Of a stretch of 64,000 bases of DNA, positions 52,221-63,442 are shown one piece after another. Below the pieces are notes generated by a model. That model had not been told where the DNA came from. It saw nothing but the letters and a program-made list of their open reading frames with translations, and made no database searches. The position numbers and the translations under genes were made by a program. The DNA is from Blattamonas nauphoetae. Taxonomy: Eukaryota > Preaxostyla > Oxymonadida. Within the stretch, counting starts at the first letter, position 1. Each line of letters begins with the position of its first letter. Location: NCBI GenBank assembly GCA_033064195.1, contig JARBJD010000003.1:434001-498000 (forward strand). The letters are read 5' to 3'.

Positions 52221-54493
52221 ATGAGTTCTAGTGAGAACAGTAGCACAAATCGTTCAAAAAGACATAAAAGCTCTCGAAACAAAGATGAAATCTCAGTCCA
52301 ACAAGTTTATGAAGTGACAACCACATCATATCAAACCAAACTTACTGTTCTCCAGGATCTTGTGAACCAAAAAATAGTTTGAAGCGAACTCGCCATTTAG
52401 TCATATTTATCTGTTTCAATCGCGAATCCGCATTCAGCGTGAAATCGAAGATTTGAAGAAACTTTTCAAAGAACTGTCAGCTGATTACGAATCCTTATTG
52501 AACTATTCTCGCAATATTCTGTCTCATACCGAATCAGTCCGCCTCATCCTCATCTCACATCATATTCACAGAATTTCTCTCATGAAAAACATCGATTATC
52601 AAGAGAACTGTTTTTCTATTCAATTGTCTTCATTTTGTCTAGTGAGACTTCAAAACAAGTTATTCAGCATTTCAGACAATCAATCGAGGAGCACAAATCG
52701 AAACTCGAACAACTGATCTCAACTGTCACCACTCAAAACCAAACAATTGCAGAAAAGAAGTCAGAAAGTTTGTGTGAATGATTTTTTCTGGTTTCAGTTA
52801 CGGTTCTCCAACAGAAACTGTCTCAACAAAGAGATTTATGTCGAAAGATGGACCAAGAAATAAGTTCTATGACACTGTTAATCGAGCACCTCAAAGAAAA
52901 TGTCCGCCTTTCTTCATATCTACCACTTTAGAAACAGTCTGTGAATCATTCAATCGACGAGCAGGCTAAACTCATCAGAAAAGCCCAACTGCAGACAGCC
53001 ACACTTGAATCCTCACTCAAGTATCATTCTATCCATTTTTCACCATGTATAGACGTGTGAAAGCCGTTACATCTTCTCTCACCGAACAATGTAGTGAATT
53101 GAAAACCTCTTCATCAATGAAACGAACAGTGTGATTTTACCATCTCACAGAGTTCCTAGGTTAAAGCTGATGTTGATTCTGTGATGACGGAATTGACAAT
53201 TCTTCGCCAAACTCAGCACAACTTCTAGAAGAGAATATTCTCGAATTAGAAATGAGATTATCTAATGAGCAACAAAAGGTTTGTCTCTATTCAGTATTCT
53301 TGAAGCTTCAGTTGACACATGCAAAATCGCTCGAATCTGAAGCCAATCTGAAGACAAACGTTGCTTTGAATCAAGTCAATCGAATTAAAACTGAGCTTAA
53401 TCAAGAAATTTTAAGAATGAATGAAGAATTGGAACATACTCAATCAGAGTTTGTCACTCTCATTTCAATCGTCCCACTTAGAGCCAGAAACAAATCTACT
53501 GACGCAATATACAAGATACAAAATGAGCTTCATACAGAAGAATCTCGATACAATGATTTAAAAGATGAAGAGGAAGTTATTCGGAAAGATAATCAGTCTC
53601 CCTTCTCATCATTCATCTATCTGTCGTAGGATGATTCAACAATCGCTCACTGTCATTAAGGATCGACAAAACATAGAATCAATTCATCTAACATTGAAAG
53701 AGCATCATTATCTGGATGTTTCAGCCCTGATTGATGAGAATAAGCGAACTATCTCTGAACTGTCGAAGGAACAAGAAAAACTCCAAAAGAAAGTGGAAAA
53801 GTCAGTTCTTTCTTCTAGAGTATCACTATATCATTCCATTTTCAGGACCAAATCCCATAATAAACACTATATCGAGTCTCAGACGAACGACATCCAATCT
53901 CTCTCTTCCCAAAGAAGCTCTCTTCTGGAAACATTGGAGCAAGAAAAAGAGATTGTGAAATCTCTTGAAGAACACTCAGAATCAACCTTGCACCAGCAAT
54001 CAGAAGCGTTTCACAGTCATGTCTCAAAATTGTCAAGAACAACAATCGACAAACAACGTGATCTGAGACAACTTCAGGTCAATCCCCTTTCTTTTTGACT
54101 TTTTCAGTTGAATACATTTTTTGAACAGCTCAGAACTCTCAATGAAGAACAATCACAACAAGAACAAGATCTCCATGATATGTTGACAAGAAATCAACGC
54201 GAACTTGACTCATAGTATCTATTTGTTTTTCTTCAAGCGTTGATTCATTTCCATTGATTTCAAACTCAAAAGCCTCCATTCAGCTGATGATGAAAAGCGA
54301 CGACTCAAACTCTCTCAAAGACAGATCAAACGAGATATAGAAAGGTTTGATGAATCTCTTAATCAGTATAAATATCAGTGTGGATACAGACGTCACAGTT
54401 CTTGAGACCGAACTCTCTCACAGATACACCATCATCGAACAGTCAATATCTGCTCTTGAAAGTGAACTCATGGAACTTTCACAAGCTTCATGA
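52221..54493 (+). CDS. Long coiled-coil protein, about 14 short exons
   Basis: Starts MSSSENSSTNRSKRHKSS. Resolved exons: 52221..52376, 52438..52536, 52572..52609, 52643..52767, 52798..52901, 52932..53020 and one beginning 53053; phases agree. Further exons cover 53150-54200 and 54270-54493, ending LETELSHRY...ESELMELSQAS; exact joins between 53130 and 53270 were not settled. Heptad-rich throughout (RSIEEHKSKLEQLI-type segments, LEENILELEMRL). No globular domain. Probably a cytoskeletal, centrosomal or flagellar coiled-coil component. Confidence 0.6.
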
Positions 54494-54689
54494 AAGACAA
54501 GGAAATCTACTTCTCTTTTCACTCCTTTCTCTCCCAGAAGGGACCTACCACCATCAAAGATCAAGTCTGCTAGCAAACTGGACCAAATGATAACTCTCTC
54601 GAGCAGCTATCGATCAGCATCACTTAGCCTGACATATCTGTCAATATTTTGCAGATTATTGTTCCTTCATTGACATAAATTCACCCTTC

Positions 54690-55944
54690 ATGCCCTCCAT
54701 CGTTGGTGGAAGTGTGATCAAAGCATCACAATTTAACTCCTCGACTTTTTGTGTTTACAACCGCTATATGGCGCATAAGCGATCAAACAAAGTCAAACAT
54801 CATATTTTTTGATGATTCTGTTTTATAGAGAAGAGAACAAGACAAGGAACCTGTCGAAAACAAACCACCAATTCCTGGTTTTTATTTGAATCCCACTGCT
54901 ATAAATAATGATTATTCTTCTTTCAAATGCTTTCTTTTCACAGATATCACCAAATTTATACGAGAATACTTTTCATCACACGAAAATCGGCAAATCAAAT
55001 CAAAAACATTGATATGTCAAGCTACCGGTTTCCTTTTGCCATATCACGATCTTTTCCCGAATTTAAACTTCAGATTACATCCATGTGGAGCCAGATGATG
55101 ATACTTGGGGATGTGGATATCGAAACATCGCAATGGTCTTTTCAGCCATTCTCCGAGTCCCTATCTTCTCCAATCATTTGCGAAAATGTCTTTGTTTCTT
55201 TCTTTCATCTGATTATTGTCTCTAGACAACATTATTTCTCCACCAAGTTTACGACGTGTCCAAGAACTCATCGAGACTGCATGGCAAAAGTTTGTGATCA
55301 ATTTTTCTCATTTTCGAAAGTGGATATGATCCGGTAGGCTGTAAAGAGTTCGAAGGAAAGGTTTTTCCCATTTGGTGAACTGAGAGTGTCCAGTTAATAG
55401 GAAAAACCAATTTTGTTGGAACAGCTGAAATGTGGACTCTAATGCGATCTCTCCTGCTTCCGTATCCTTTCTCAGCTTCAACATGTAATTTTTACCTTCC
55501 AAGATGTCGCATGGTTGATATTCAATCCGGAGCATCGACTCTTGTCCAGTTTGTTACGACACACTTCACAACGAAGTTAGACTACACCTCAGCTCCATCT
55601 CTCTGTCTTCCGATCTATCTCCAAGGTGATGGTCACTCAAAGACCATTGTAGGCACCATCCGAAACCTCGTTCGCTTTTCACTTTCTCACTCTTCTCGAT
55701 ATGAAGGACACTCTCATTCTACTCGATCCCTCAAGTGTCACTCAACGGACCAAAATGCCACACATTGCTGAATGCGAGAAATCTCTCTGTCGGGATATTT
55801 CCAGGCTTGACAAGTTCAGCCCGAAAGTTTTCCTTTCCATCTCTTCATGGAATTCAGTTCCAGCTTCTTATCATCGACGAAGAGAGGATCCTTGATCCGC
55901 CACAGACAGACAAGGACAAACGACCATGTGCACTCAAAATTTGA
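54690..55944 (+). CDS. ZUFSP/ZUP1-type (C78) cysteine protease, predicted deubiquitinase
   Basis: Model join(54690..54791,54829..54877,54944..55027,55074..55187,55226..55289,55321..55360,55394..55461,55504..55669,55707..55826,55858..55944), 297 aa. The catalytic Cys is in DDDTWGCGYRNIAMVFSAIL, preceded by a typical aromatic/His strand; NFVGTAEMWTLMRSLLLP is the family's substrate-binding helix; the His is in YLQGDGHSKTIVG and the Asp in LILLDPS. Ten exons, introns 31-66 nt. The zinc fingers and ubiquitin-binding helices that precede the protease in animal ZUP1 are absent or reduced, so linkage specificity may differ. UFSP proteases share the fold, but the WGCGYRN and DPS context favours ZUFSP. 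Confidence 0.8.
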
Positions 55945-55980
55945 GACAAATCCAAAAAAATCGAAGTCTCTCATAGTCCC

Positions 55981-57177
55981 GTGTTAAACCCGGACATGTT
56001 GTTTAAACCGAACGAAGCCCATTTCAGACACGTTTTGTATTTTATCATCCATTTCTTGCAATCTTTTGTCTTGTTACTGCTTATTCGATTGAAAGGAGAT
56101 GAATATGGGATAAAATTCAAAATCAAGTGTTCTATGTGCTTCATAGATCATTTTCTTCACTATACCCGTTCACAGCCACCGATTCTTCTGCGACTACATC
56201 TCGATCTCCGCACATTCTTCTTTTTCAAGGGTAAAACACAGTCAGGTTTTCCTTTATGTTGTCAGCTTCTGACTAGATTCTTCTCAACCTAATTAATCTG
56301 TTACAGCTTCAAAAAGGCATTTATACGGCTCTATTCGATCACTTTTCAATGTCTAGATGGTATCAAGTGACTTGCCGACTCTCCGATCCTCATTGAGCAA
56401 GAAGCACACGAATCATCCTGGGTTGAAATTGCTGAATGACCGAGCGTTGTACCCAGTGCTCTCATTCATGTCAAACATTCTTTTGGCGGATATAGATCGT
56501 CGACATCGGATTGGAGGCGACTGTTTTCGCGATCGATCGTTGCGGATGAACTATACAACAAAATGCGGACACGCATTGACTCGGTGCGATAAAAAGATAA
56601 GTGTTTCAACCGGTCCAACAGCAGAATCAATGAAATGCTCATAGTAGAGACTTCAGTCCTAACGAAAAGAAACGAGCAGCCAAACGAAAAGAAGAACCAT
56701 TGTTCGCTCTTCCGAGTGATCAATGATGCCTATTCATACTAGAAAACAATGTGGTTACATTTCGACGACAGTCATCAGCTACATTACAACCTCGGAGAGA
56801 ATCAGAAGAAAATTGAATTTTACACTGATCTAAACTGGATAAATGATTTAAATTTGTTCACTTCACAACTCTTTGAATTCATTCCTTCAATTTCATGCAA
56901 ATCAAGGTGTCAATTGAACAAAAGCACGAGTCAATGGTCTGATCAAAGCTAACTTGTCGAAAAAGGGGAATTTAGATGTCCCAATCAACTGGAACATTGA
57001 AGGGAGTCCTTTCTGATGGACCATGATCTTCGTTCGGTTTCATCAACAAGTCCGGGTTTTACACGCGACTATCAACAAATTCACGAAGAGAAAGACAAAT
57101 ATTGTGCACAGAACTTTCCGCAGTATCGAATGGCCTTTTCAACTCTTCAGAGATACCTCTCATTTTCCCTGCGATGA
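55981..57177 (+). CDS. Poorly resolved multi-exon gene or decaying gene
   Basis: Fragments on the plus strand look coding: PDMLFKPNEAHFRHVLYF near 55990 (weakly like the start of augmin HAUS6), a helical segment near 56500-56590 (RRLFSRSIVADELYNKM), a charged coiled coil at 56600-56740, and FTRDYQQIHEEKDKYC near 57060 ending at 57177. I could not join them in phase with credible splice sites. Either many very short introns are present or the gene is degenerate. Assignment to augmin is only a suggestion. Confidence 0.3.
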
Positions 57178-57292
57178 TGTTGGACTCTGAGAGGATTGAC
57201 CTCTCGCTGCGATGATGTTTGAATTCAAATGATGAAATGTACTGAATTAAGGTTGTTTCAAAAGCAAAATAAACGTGATATGGCCCTGTTGC

Positions 57293-58093
57293 TTACGTTG
57301 CCTTGTCATCAAATGATTTGAAGCGATTCTTCAGATTCTGCGCGTTTTGCTTTGTTTTTGACTGAATGATAATGAAAAATGATAGTAACACACTTCCAAC
57401 ATGTCAAGCTCTTCCTTGCGCATTTGTGTGAGGAATTCGGCGCCATCAAGTTCCCTGAGACTGAAGTAGTACTCGAGGTACTCTTTGGCTGTAACTGTCA
57501 CGTTGTAGTCAACCAATTCCAGGAATGTCTTCTCCATGGCATTAACATCTTGTACGGTGAAGAAAGGGAATGCTCGTTTGACGACCGACACGTTTTGAAC
57601 AGCGTGGTCCTCCCAAACTTTGCTCGCCATCAACAAAGTAATAACGACCACTCGTCGCCAATTAATTGGATGAAGAACAATAGATGCATCGGTGATAAGT
57701 CGTTCAATATAGATTAAACAAATGATTGCACATTGAGGATTCATGTGGAGTCTGTCGATGATATACAGCATGAAAACTTGCATATGGTTGAGGTCCGGAA
57801 CAGTCAGTTGACGGATATCTCGAACATCCTATGAAACAACTTGTAGCAACAAGAATATGGATACAAGTGCATTGAGATCCTCGCAAAAAAGGGGAATCAC
57901 TGTTGGGTTTTGTTTTGGGTGTTTTACAGAATGTTCCAAGAGGGTTCGAATTTGGAAGCAAACACTAAAAAGATGACAAGAGAGAAAATATTGAATACCA
58001 CTTCACACAGTGCTCAACATTTGGCTCAGAGGGAGATGATGTTGGGCAATCGAGTGCATCGGCCGAAAGAAAGAATCGACGGGAATTGTCCAT
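57293..58093 (-). CDS. Cyclin Y-like protein
   Basis: Model complement(join(57293..57361,57394..57828,57928..57964,58002..58093)), 210 aa, phases agree. The cyclin box is nearly complete in one exon: CAIICLIYIERLI, then PINWRRVVVITLLMASKVWE and ELVDYNVTVTAKEYLEYYFS-LREL, the pattern of cyclin Y/PHO80-like proteins. The N terminus MDNSRRFFLSADALDCP replaces the long phospho-regulated and myristoylated tail of animal cyclin Y. Family role: activating partner of a PFTAIRE-type (CDK14/16-like) kinase. The box and the short introns (32, 99 and 37 nt) are well supported; additional 5' exons are possible. Confidence 0.82.
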
Positions 58094-58556
58094 CGTAACA
58101 ACATTGGGAGATTGGGCTCTCATTCCTTGGTATTTTCCTTTGAGAAGAGTATCGATAGATGCGAGAGATGGAACGATTAAAAAAAAAAAGGATGAGAATT
58201 GGATATGATGAGGAGATTGGGTGATGAAATATCAAGAGGGCGATTAATCATGATATTAAAATTATACCTCCACCTGATGTCATTGTTCGATGAAACTGAA
58301 ATCGAACAAATACAAATGACACTTTGATCGAGTTTACTGTGTTCTCCTGCCCAAACACCCAACTTATGAAGAGATATTACTCTGGATACTTCTTCCTCGG
58401 GATTTTTTGTGAGAAAATGGCGAAGAATAATGCTTTTCATCTCTCAAGCAGAAAAATAAGAGTGAAGTTTGTGAACTTTCTGTCACAATTGTGTCTCAAA
58501 TACCGATAAACGAATGTAATGACTAAAAGTTTGAATGAATGCAAAATTGATAGATT
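58094..58556. other. Gap between cyclin Y start and arginine deiminase 3' end
   Basis: Mostly AT-rich. A minus-strand stretch 58440-58320 (MKSIILRHFLTKNPEEEVS) followed by a GTCATT...CATCAG intron-like segment could be a 5' exon of the cyclin gene or a separate small gene. The run of ten or more A near 58178 marks non-coding sequence. Confidence 0.35.
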
Positions 58557-60246
58557 CTACTCGTCGTCAATCAAATCTGGATACCGAGCAGGGATGCTTC
58601 CTCTTCTCATGGCCTCTGCGAAGCTTGGCGACGCAGCAGAAGTGATGATTGGAGTTCCAGGAGTGTGAGATGCAGGAATAACAGAAAACTGAGTTTCGGG
58701 CGGATGGCGAACAACGAAAGTTGCACAGTGAACACCTCCGTTCATTGCGGTGATTTCGTCAAACGGGACAACATAAATTGACCCCTTGAAGTGCCCGTCA
58801 GCGATGATAATGCGAGCGGTCTCTTCATTTGTGCAGCAGACATTCCCCTTCCCCAAGTTCAGCACATTGACTCCGAGGATGAGCTGGAGACGTGCTGGGA
58901 TTGAGATAACGTGGTAGCCACGTGCTTTGAGATACTCTGAGAATTCAACATCTTGTTGGCTGAGTTCATAATGGCCGATCACTTCAGTTCCACCGACTGG
59001 CTTGGCTCCAACTGGAACACGACGATACTCCCAAACAAGACGACGCCTGTCTGAGGTGGGTCCGATGACATCATCAGACATGATCACATTCTCCTTGTCA
59101 AGAAGCCCAAAGACAGTGTCAAGATGCATGCGATCAGGATGGAGATCGAGAGTGTCTTTCACGACACACACGTAATCCGTTCCGAATAGATCGTTTTTGA
59201 GCATGTACTCTGTGAAAGGAACGTAAAAAGAAAATTGTGAAGAATACCGATAGCGGTCATATTGGTGCGAAGACCAACACCAATGAAGCAAATCTTCTTG
59301 CCTCCAGGAAGGAAGTCACCTCCCTCAAGTTTCCCCCCTGTGCTTGGATCTATCTCGCCAACGATGGGAATGCGCAATTTATTGAAGACGAAGCGCATGA
59401 GAGTAGTTTCTGCGACCTGGAGAAAATGAGTGTAAATGAGTGAGATACACGTTGAACAAGAGCCATTGATCCTAAAACGACACCCTTGGCGGTAGTGATC
59501 TGCTGATCACGGCAGAATGTGAGGTTTGTCAATGGGTCCATCTCAACTTTGTTGGAACAGAGGTGAGCCGCGTTCTCTGCCTTTTTAATGATGACAGTGG
59601 GGCGAGACATGATGACATCAATGAGTTGTGTGATGGTCATTTTTTTGATTGCATCCTTTTTATATTCATCTGTCAATGTACGCCGTTCTTCTGCTGAAAC
59701 ACTGTCAATTGGAACCTCGTCCGAGAGACGATAGACAATGCTTGTCAAAGCAAGCTGTTCGAGATTGTATCGTTCGTGGAGGTCTTAATGGAATAAAGAA
59801 TTGAATTGGAGATACCATCAGTTCCCATCTCAAGAATTTGACGAACGGTGAAAACAAGAGAGCCTGATTTCTGGCGGATTGTTTCTCTGAACTATAAAAC
59901 AAATTACAGAGAAAGAGACAAGAAGATAGAATGATGATTGACAAAGGAAAATCAGACAAAGCGATGTTGGTACTTCGCACGTTTTGCATCGACAGCTTTG
60001 GAGAACAAAAAGACTTCTGGATGAAGACTAGGTCACAAAGACGGAAGAGGAGGAAAATAAATGATGAAAAATATGAAACCTTCCAAGTGTTTGGGCAAAT
60101 TCTGGCTCGTGAGTGATGACGAGGCGTGGAATATCATCCTCGTCATATTGGAAAATTGGAGTCTGTTCCAAGGTTTCTCGAACGAATTGGAGGTTTTGAT
60201 ATTGTTTTTCAAGGGAAACGATTTGCTTTCTTCGAAGGTCTTGCAT
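58557..60246 (-). CDS. Arginine deiminase
   Basis: Model complement(join(58557..59209,59248..59416,59449..59783,59816..59891,59958..60027,60080..60246)), 489 aa. Catalyses arginine to citrulline plus ammonia. The guanidine-modifying active site is intact: FCRDQQITT, EGGDF, DRMHLDTVF (His and Asp) and the catalytic Cys in NGGVHCATFVV. The pathway (with ornithine transcarbamylase and carbamate kinase) yields ATP and is a known trait of oxymonads and other anaerobic protists. Introns are 31-66 nt. A Met at 60270 could be an alternative start; at 60246 the start codon overlaps that of the divergent COMM-domain gene. The C terminus adds about 50 residues after the catalytic Cys. Likely cytosolic, no targeting signal seen. 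Confidence 0.93.
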
Positions 60247-60677
60247 GATAAAGCAATTGAGTCGGATCACCCCAAAACCTTTGGCTGTGAAATGGTCTGG
60301 TCAATCGTCTTTATTCTCGTTTATCTCATCAGTCTCAAACATCACAACCTCTTTCACTCCCCAATTTAGAGGATTATACTTGGGAAATTGGTGCAACGCT
60401 CGCAAATAGCCTATCCACGAAGCAAATGGAACCATATGTCAAGGTTTGTTCTTATTCAAGTCTTCCCAACTGAGCTATTCTCTTCATTCATTTTCAAGAA
60501 TACATTCGTGTTGAAAGATGTGAATGACAACGAAAATGTCATCACATTTGAACAGTCTGTTCCTGAGTTCCAGGTCTGTCTTTTCTCCAAAACATGAGAT
60601 AATCTTTTGTTTTTCTTCAGAGGCTTGTGAAAACCTTTGCAGATATGAGAGCAACACTCTCGGGCTATTCTGAGTGA
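60245..60677 (+). CDS. Short COMM-domain protein (COMMD6-like)
   Basis: Model join(60245..60299,60370..60443,60499..60573,60621..60677), 86 aa, length divisible by three. The product is little more than one COMM domain: VKWSEDYTWEIGATLANS (Trp at the expected place), MEPYV, FVLKD, ITFEQSVPEFQRLVKTF and a closing helix MRATLSGYSE. The size equals COMMD6, the one animal family member that lacks the N-terminal helical domain. Family role: subunit of the Commander complex for endosomal recycling. The domain reads through all three introns (70, 55 and 47 nt), which supports the model. Confidence 0.75.
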
Positions 60678-60943
60678 ACTCATCTTCTTGTTTTCCACTT
60701 CATTATCTTCTGTAAAATATTCTGCACCTTTTTTCGACTCCTTCTCAATCAAGAACTCTGTTTCTTGCCAAAACTGATGACTTCTTGCCCCTCTAATTCT
60801 TGCCCTTTGGTTCGTTCGATTTGGTTCAAGTCACCAGGTACAGATCATCTTGTTCTCTTCTTCTGTTCACGCACATCATACCGTGTTGTAAGTTCAATAT
60901 CTTTCTCATTTCTTCTTTCCGATCTCGTCATAGCCGTGAATCC

Positions 60944-62814
60944 ATGAAAAAGATTGTAACCATCGTAGCAGATGGAATAGGAGATATATCGTGCATTCCA
61001 TTTGCCTATAAGACTCCTCTTGAGCATACACCACATCCATTCTTGGATGCACTTGTCGGTTTCACATTCTCATCGTTCAGAACGTATCGTAGAATCTGGT
61101 GTCACGGGATTAATGGATACTCTCGAACCTGGCTTTGCATGCGGATCTGATACAGCTCATATGATTTTGTTTGGATACAACCCAAGGGGGTATCTCTTCA
61201 TTATATCTCTCATTCCATTGTGAATTCATTGAACCTCAGAATTTACCGTGGACGAGGGGCTTTTGAGGCTCTTGGAGGAGGAATAAATATGAAAGCAGGA
61301 GATATTGCATTTAAATCCAATTTTTGTACGTACGACGAGAACACGAACATGGTTTTAACGCGTCGTGCAGATCGTGTCATGGAAGCTATTGGACCTGACC
61401 TCGCTTCATCCATCAACGGAGTGTTTGACATCTATTCCTTGCCAACGTTTTTCTCACAGAACTCTTCCCAATCATCCTGATATTGAGGTGACCTGCAAGT
61501 ATCTATGTGAACATCGATGTGCAGTCCGAATAAGAGGACCAGGAATGTCCGGCGAAGTCACCGGAACAGATCCCCTCGTTGATTAGTATGTTCTCTCTTG
61601 TTCATTTCTTTTCCTGTTCATTCGCCCGTCTCCAGCAAGGAACTTCAGAAATCACGACCACTCGACAACACTCCTGAGGCTCAGCGCACGGCAGATGTAT
61701 CTTCATTCATCTTCCTCCTCTTCTCAGATCATCAATGAGCTCTCTCAGACCATGTTCAACATCCTCAACGTCCACCCCATCAACGAGCAGCGCAGAAAAG
61801 ACGACAAAAACCCTGCAAACCTCCTCTCCCTCCGTGGCCCTGGAATCCAAATCTCAGTTCGTGTTCAGCTTCCTTCATTGTTCATCTCCTTCTCCACCCA
61901 ACCTTTTCCTTCGCCACTCTCCTCCTCAACAGCTCACTCCCTTCACCGAACTCCATCCAAAGATCCTCCCGCTTGCGATTGCTCCGACTGCGATTGTGGC
62001 AGGAGTCGCCCTCACCGCAGCGATGGATGTTTTCGCCTGCCCGCACGGAACCGGAGACTACTTCACAGATTTCGAGATGAAAGCCGACTTCCTCTCCAAA
62101 ATCGTCGAAAGTGTGGTTTCCTCTTTCTGACCTTCCCAGCCACACCACACAATTTCTGCTTCCTCCATGTCAAAGCAACCGACGACACAGGCCACGATGG
62201 GCGACCCCAACTCCGTTCGGAGATCATCGAACGAGTGGACAGGATGGTGGGACTTCTCCTCTCTCGACTGGTCCATTCCAGACACGAGGTCTGTCGCCTT
62301 CTCTTCTCACCCTCCACAGATCATCCTCCAATTCACTGCCGACCACAGCACTCCAATCTGTGTCAAAGATCACTCGTGCGAGCCTGTTCCCTTCTTCTAC
62401 ACCCATCTCTCCAATTTCCACGCTCGCTTCGAAGCCAAACCGACTTCCGAAGCAGGCGACCGTTGGACCAAAACGGATCCAGCCGAATGGGCTGCAGGAT
62501 TTGATGCAGAGAAGCACCGCTTTGCTGTGGTGGACGGGTGGAGTAACTCCGACTACGACACGGCCGAGTCTGAAGTCCACGAGTCTGAGCCTGACTTCAG
62601 AGAAACTGGAGGGTGCACAAGGAAGGACTGTGTCCATCTTGTGAGACGAGAAACTCCGCTGAATGAAGACACTCTTCCACCGTTGGCTCGTGGAATACTC
62701 AAGCCGGATTCAGCCAAATCCTACACGGAGACAGTTTGTGGAAAGGGTTGTTTGGGACGTTTCCCTGGACTTGAAACAATGAAATTTAATGAGAAACTAC
62801 TCACTTCTGAATGA
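60944..62814 (+). CDS. apgM: Cofactor-independent phosphoglycerate mutase, archaeal type (ApgM)
   Basis: Model join(60944..61058,61081..61189,61240..61422,61460..61585,61636..61696,61728..61856,61933..62110,62176..62270,62320..62814), 496 aa. Interconverts 3- and 2-phosphoglycerate. Alkaline-phosphatase-superfamily metal sites are in place: VADGIGD at the N terminus, GLMDTLEPG, the nucleophile Ser in ACGSDTAHMILFGY, GRGAFEALGGGI, then PHGTGDY, ATDDTGHDG (His/Asp) and FTADHSTP (Asp-His). The order matches ApgM rather than the bacterial GpmI form. The C terminus is extended by about 110 acidic and Cys-containing residues after CVKDHS. Nine exons with introns of 22-76 nt. Confidence 0.9.
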
Positions 62815-63442
62815 TTTGTCATAATTGTTTATTTTTTGATTTAAAAAGAGATCAGCCCTTATTAATATCAATTATCTTTTGACCAAATTGAGATGACAGC
62901 CAATCCCAATAGTATTTCGTTCACCAGCTTTATTCGCATTTTTTCAATCTCACCGCTCAATGGTATACCTCTTGAAATCATTTTTGCCTTGAAAATGGAG
63001 GAATGAGTGGGATCCTCCATTGCCAATTTATTGCGCAAGATTATGGAATTTATCCCTAGTTACCCCTCCTAGAGTTCAATTTTTTAACTTTAACGTTCTT
63101 TACTTTTGAATTCTTTTCTGATCCAACGACAATTCTCCAACATCAAATCTCTCTTCTTTCTGCCCTTTTTCCCTTCAATAGATCTTTTTGGCTAAATAAA
63201 TCAAAACTATTCCACAGACTATCCATTTCCTTCAGTTTAACTTTCCATAATTATCATATTTTGAACACAAATGATTTTGTTTCATTCATCTTCATCGATG
63301 GCTTTTTCTCGTCTACTCCATATTATTTGAATCTTTCTTCGCATTTTTCAATGTCCAAACAAAAAGTGAAACCAAACGCATGAACATTTGTTGATTTGGT
63401 TCAAACATCGGAGTTAACCCATTTTACCCTAATCGGAACCGG
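62815..63442. other. Intergenic region upstream of acyl-CoA synthetase
   Basis: AT-rich (about 65%), no frame with protein-like composition and no repeat or RNA gene that I can see. It is the longest clear non-coding stretch outside the palindrome and should hold the promoter of the next gene. Confidence 0.5.
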
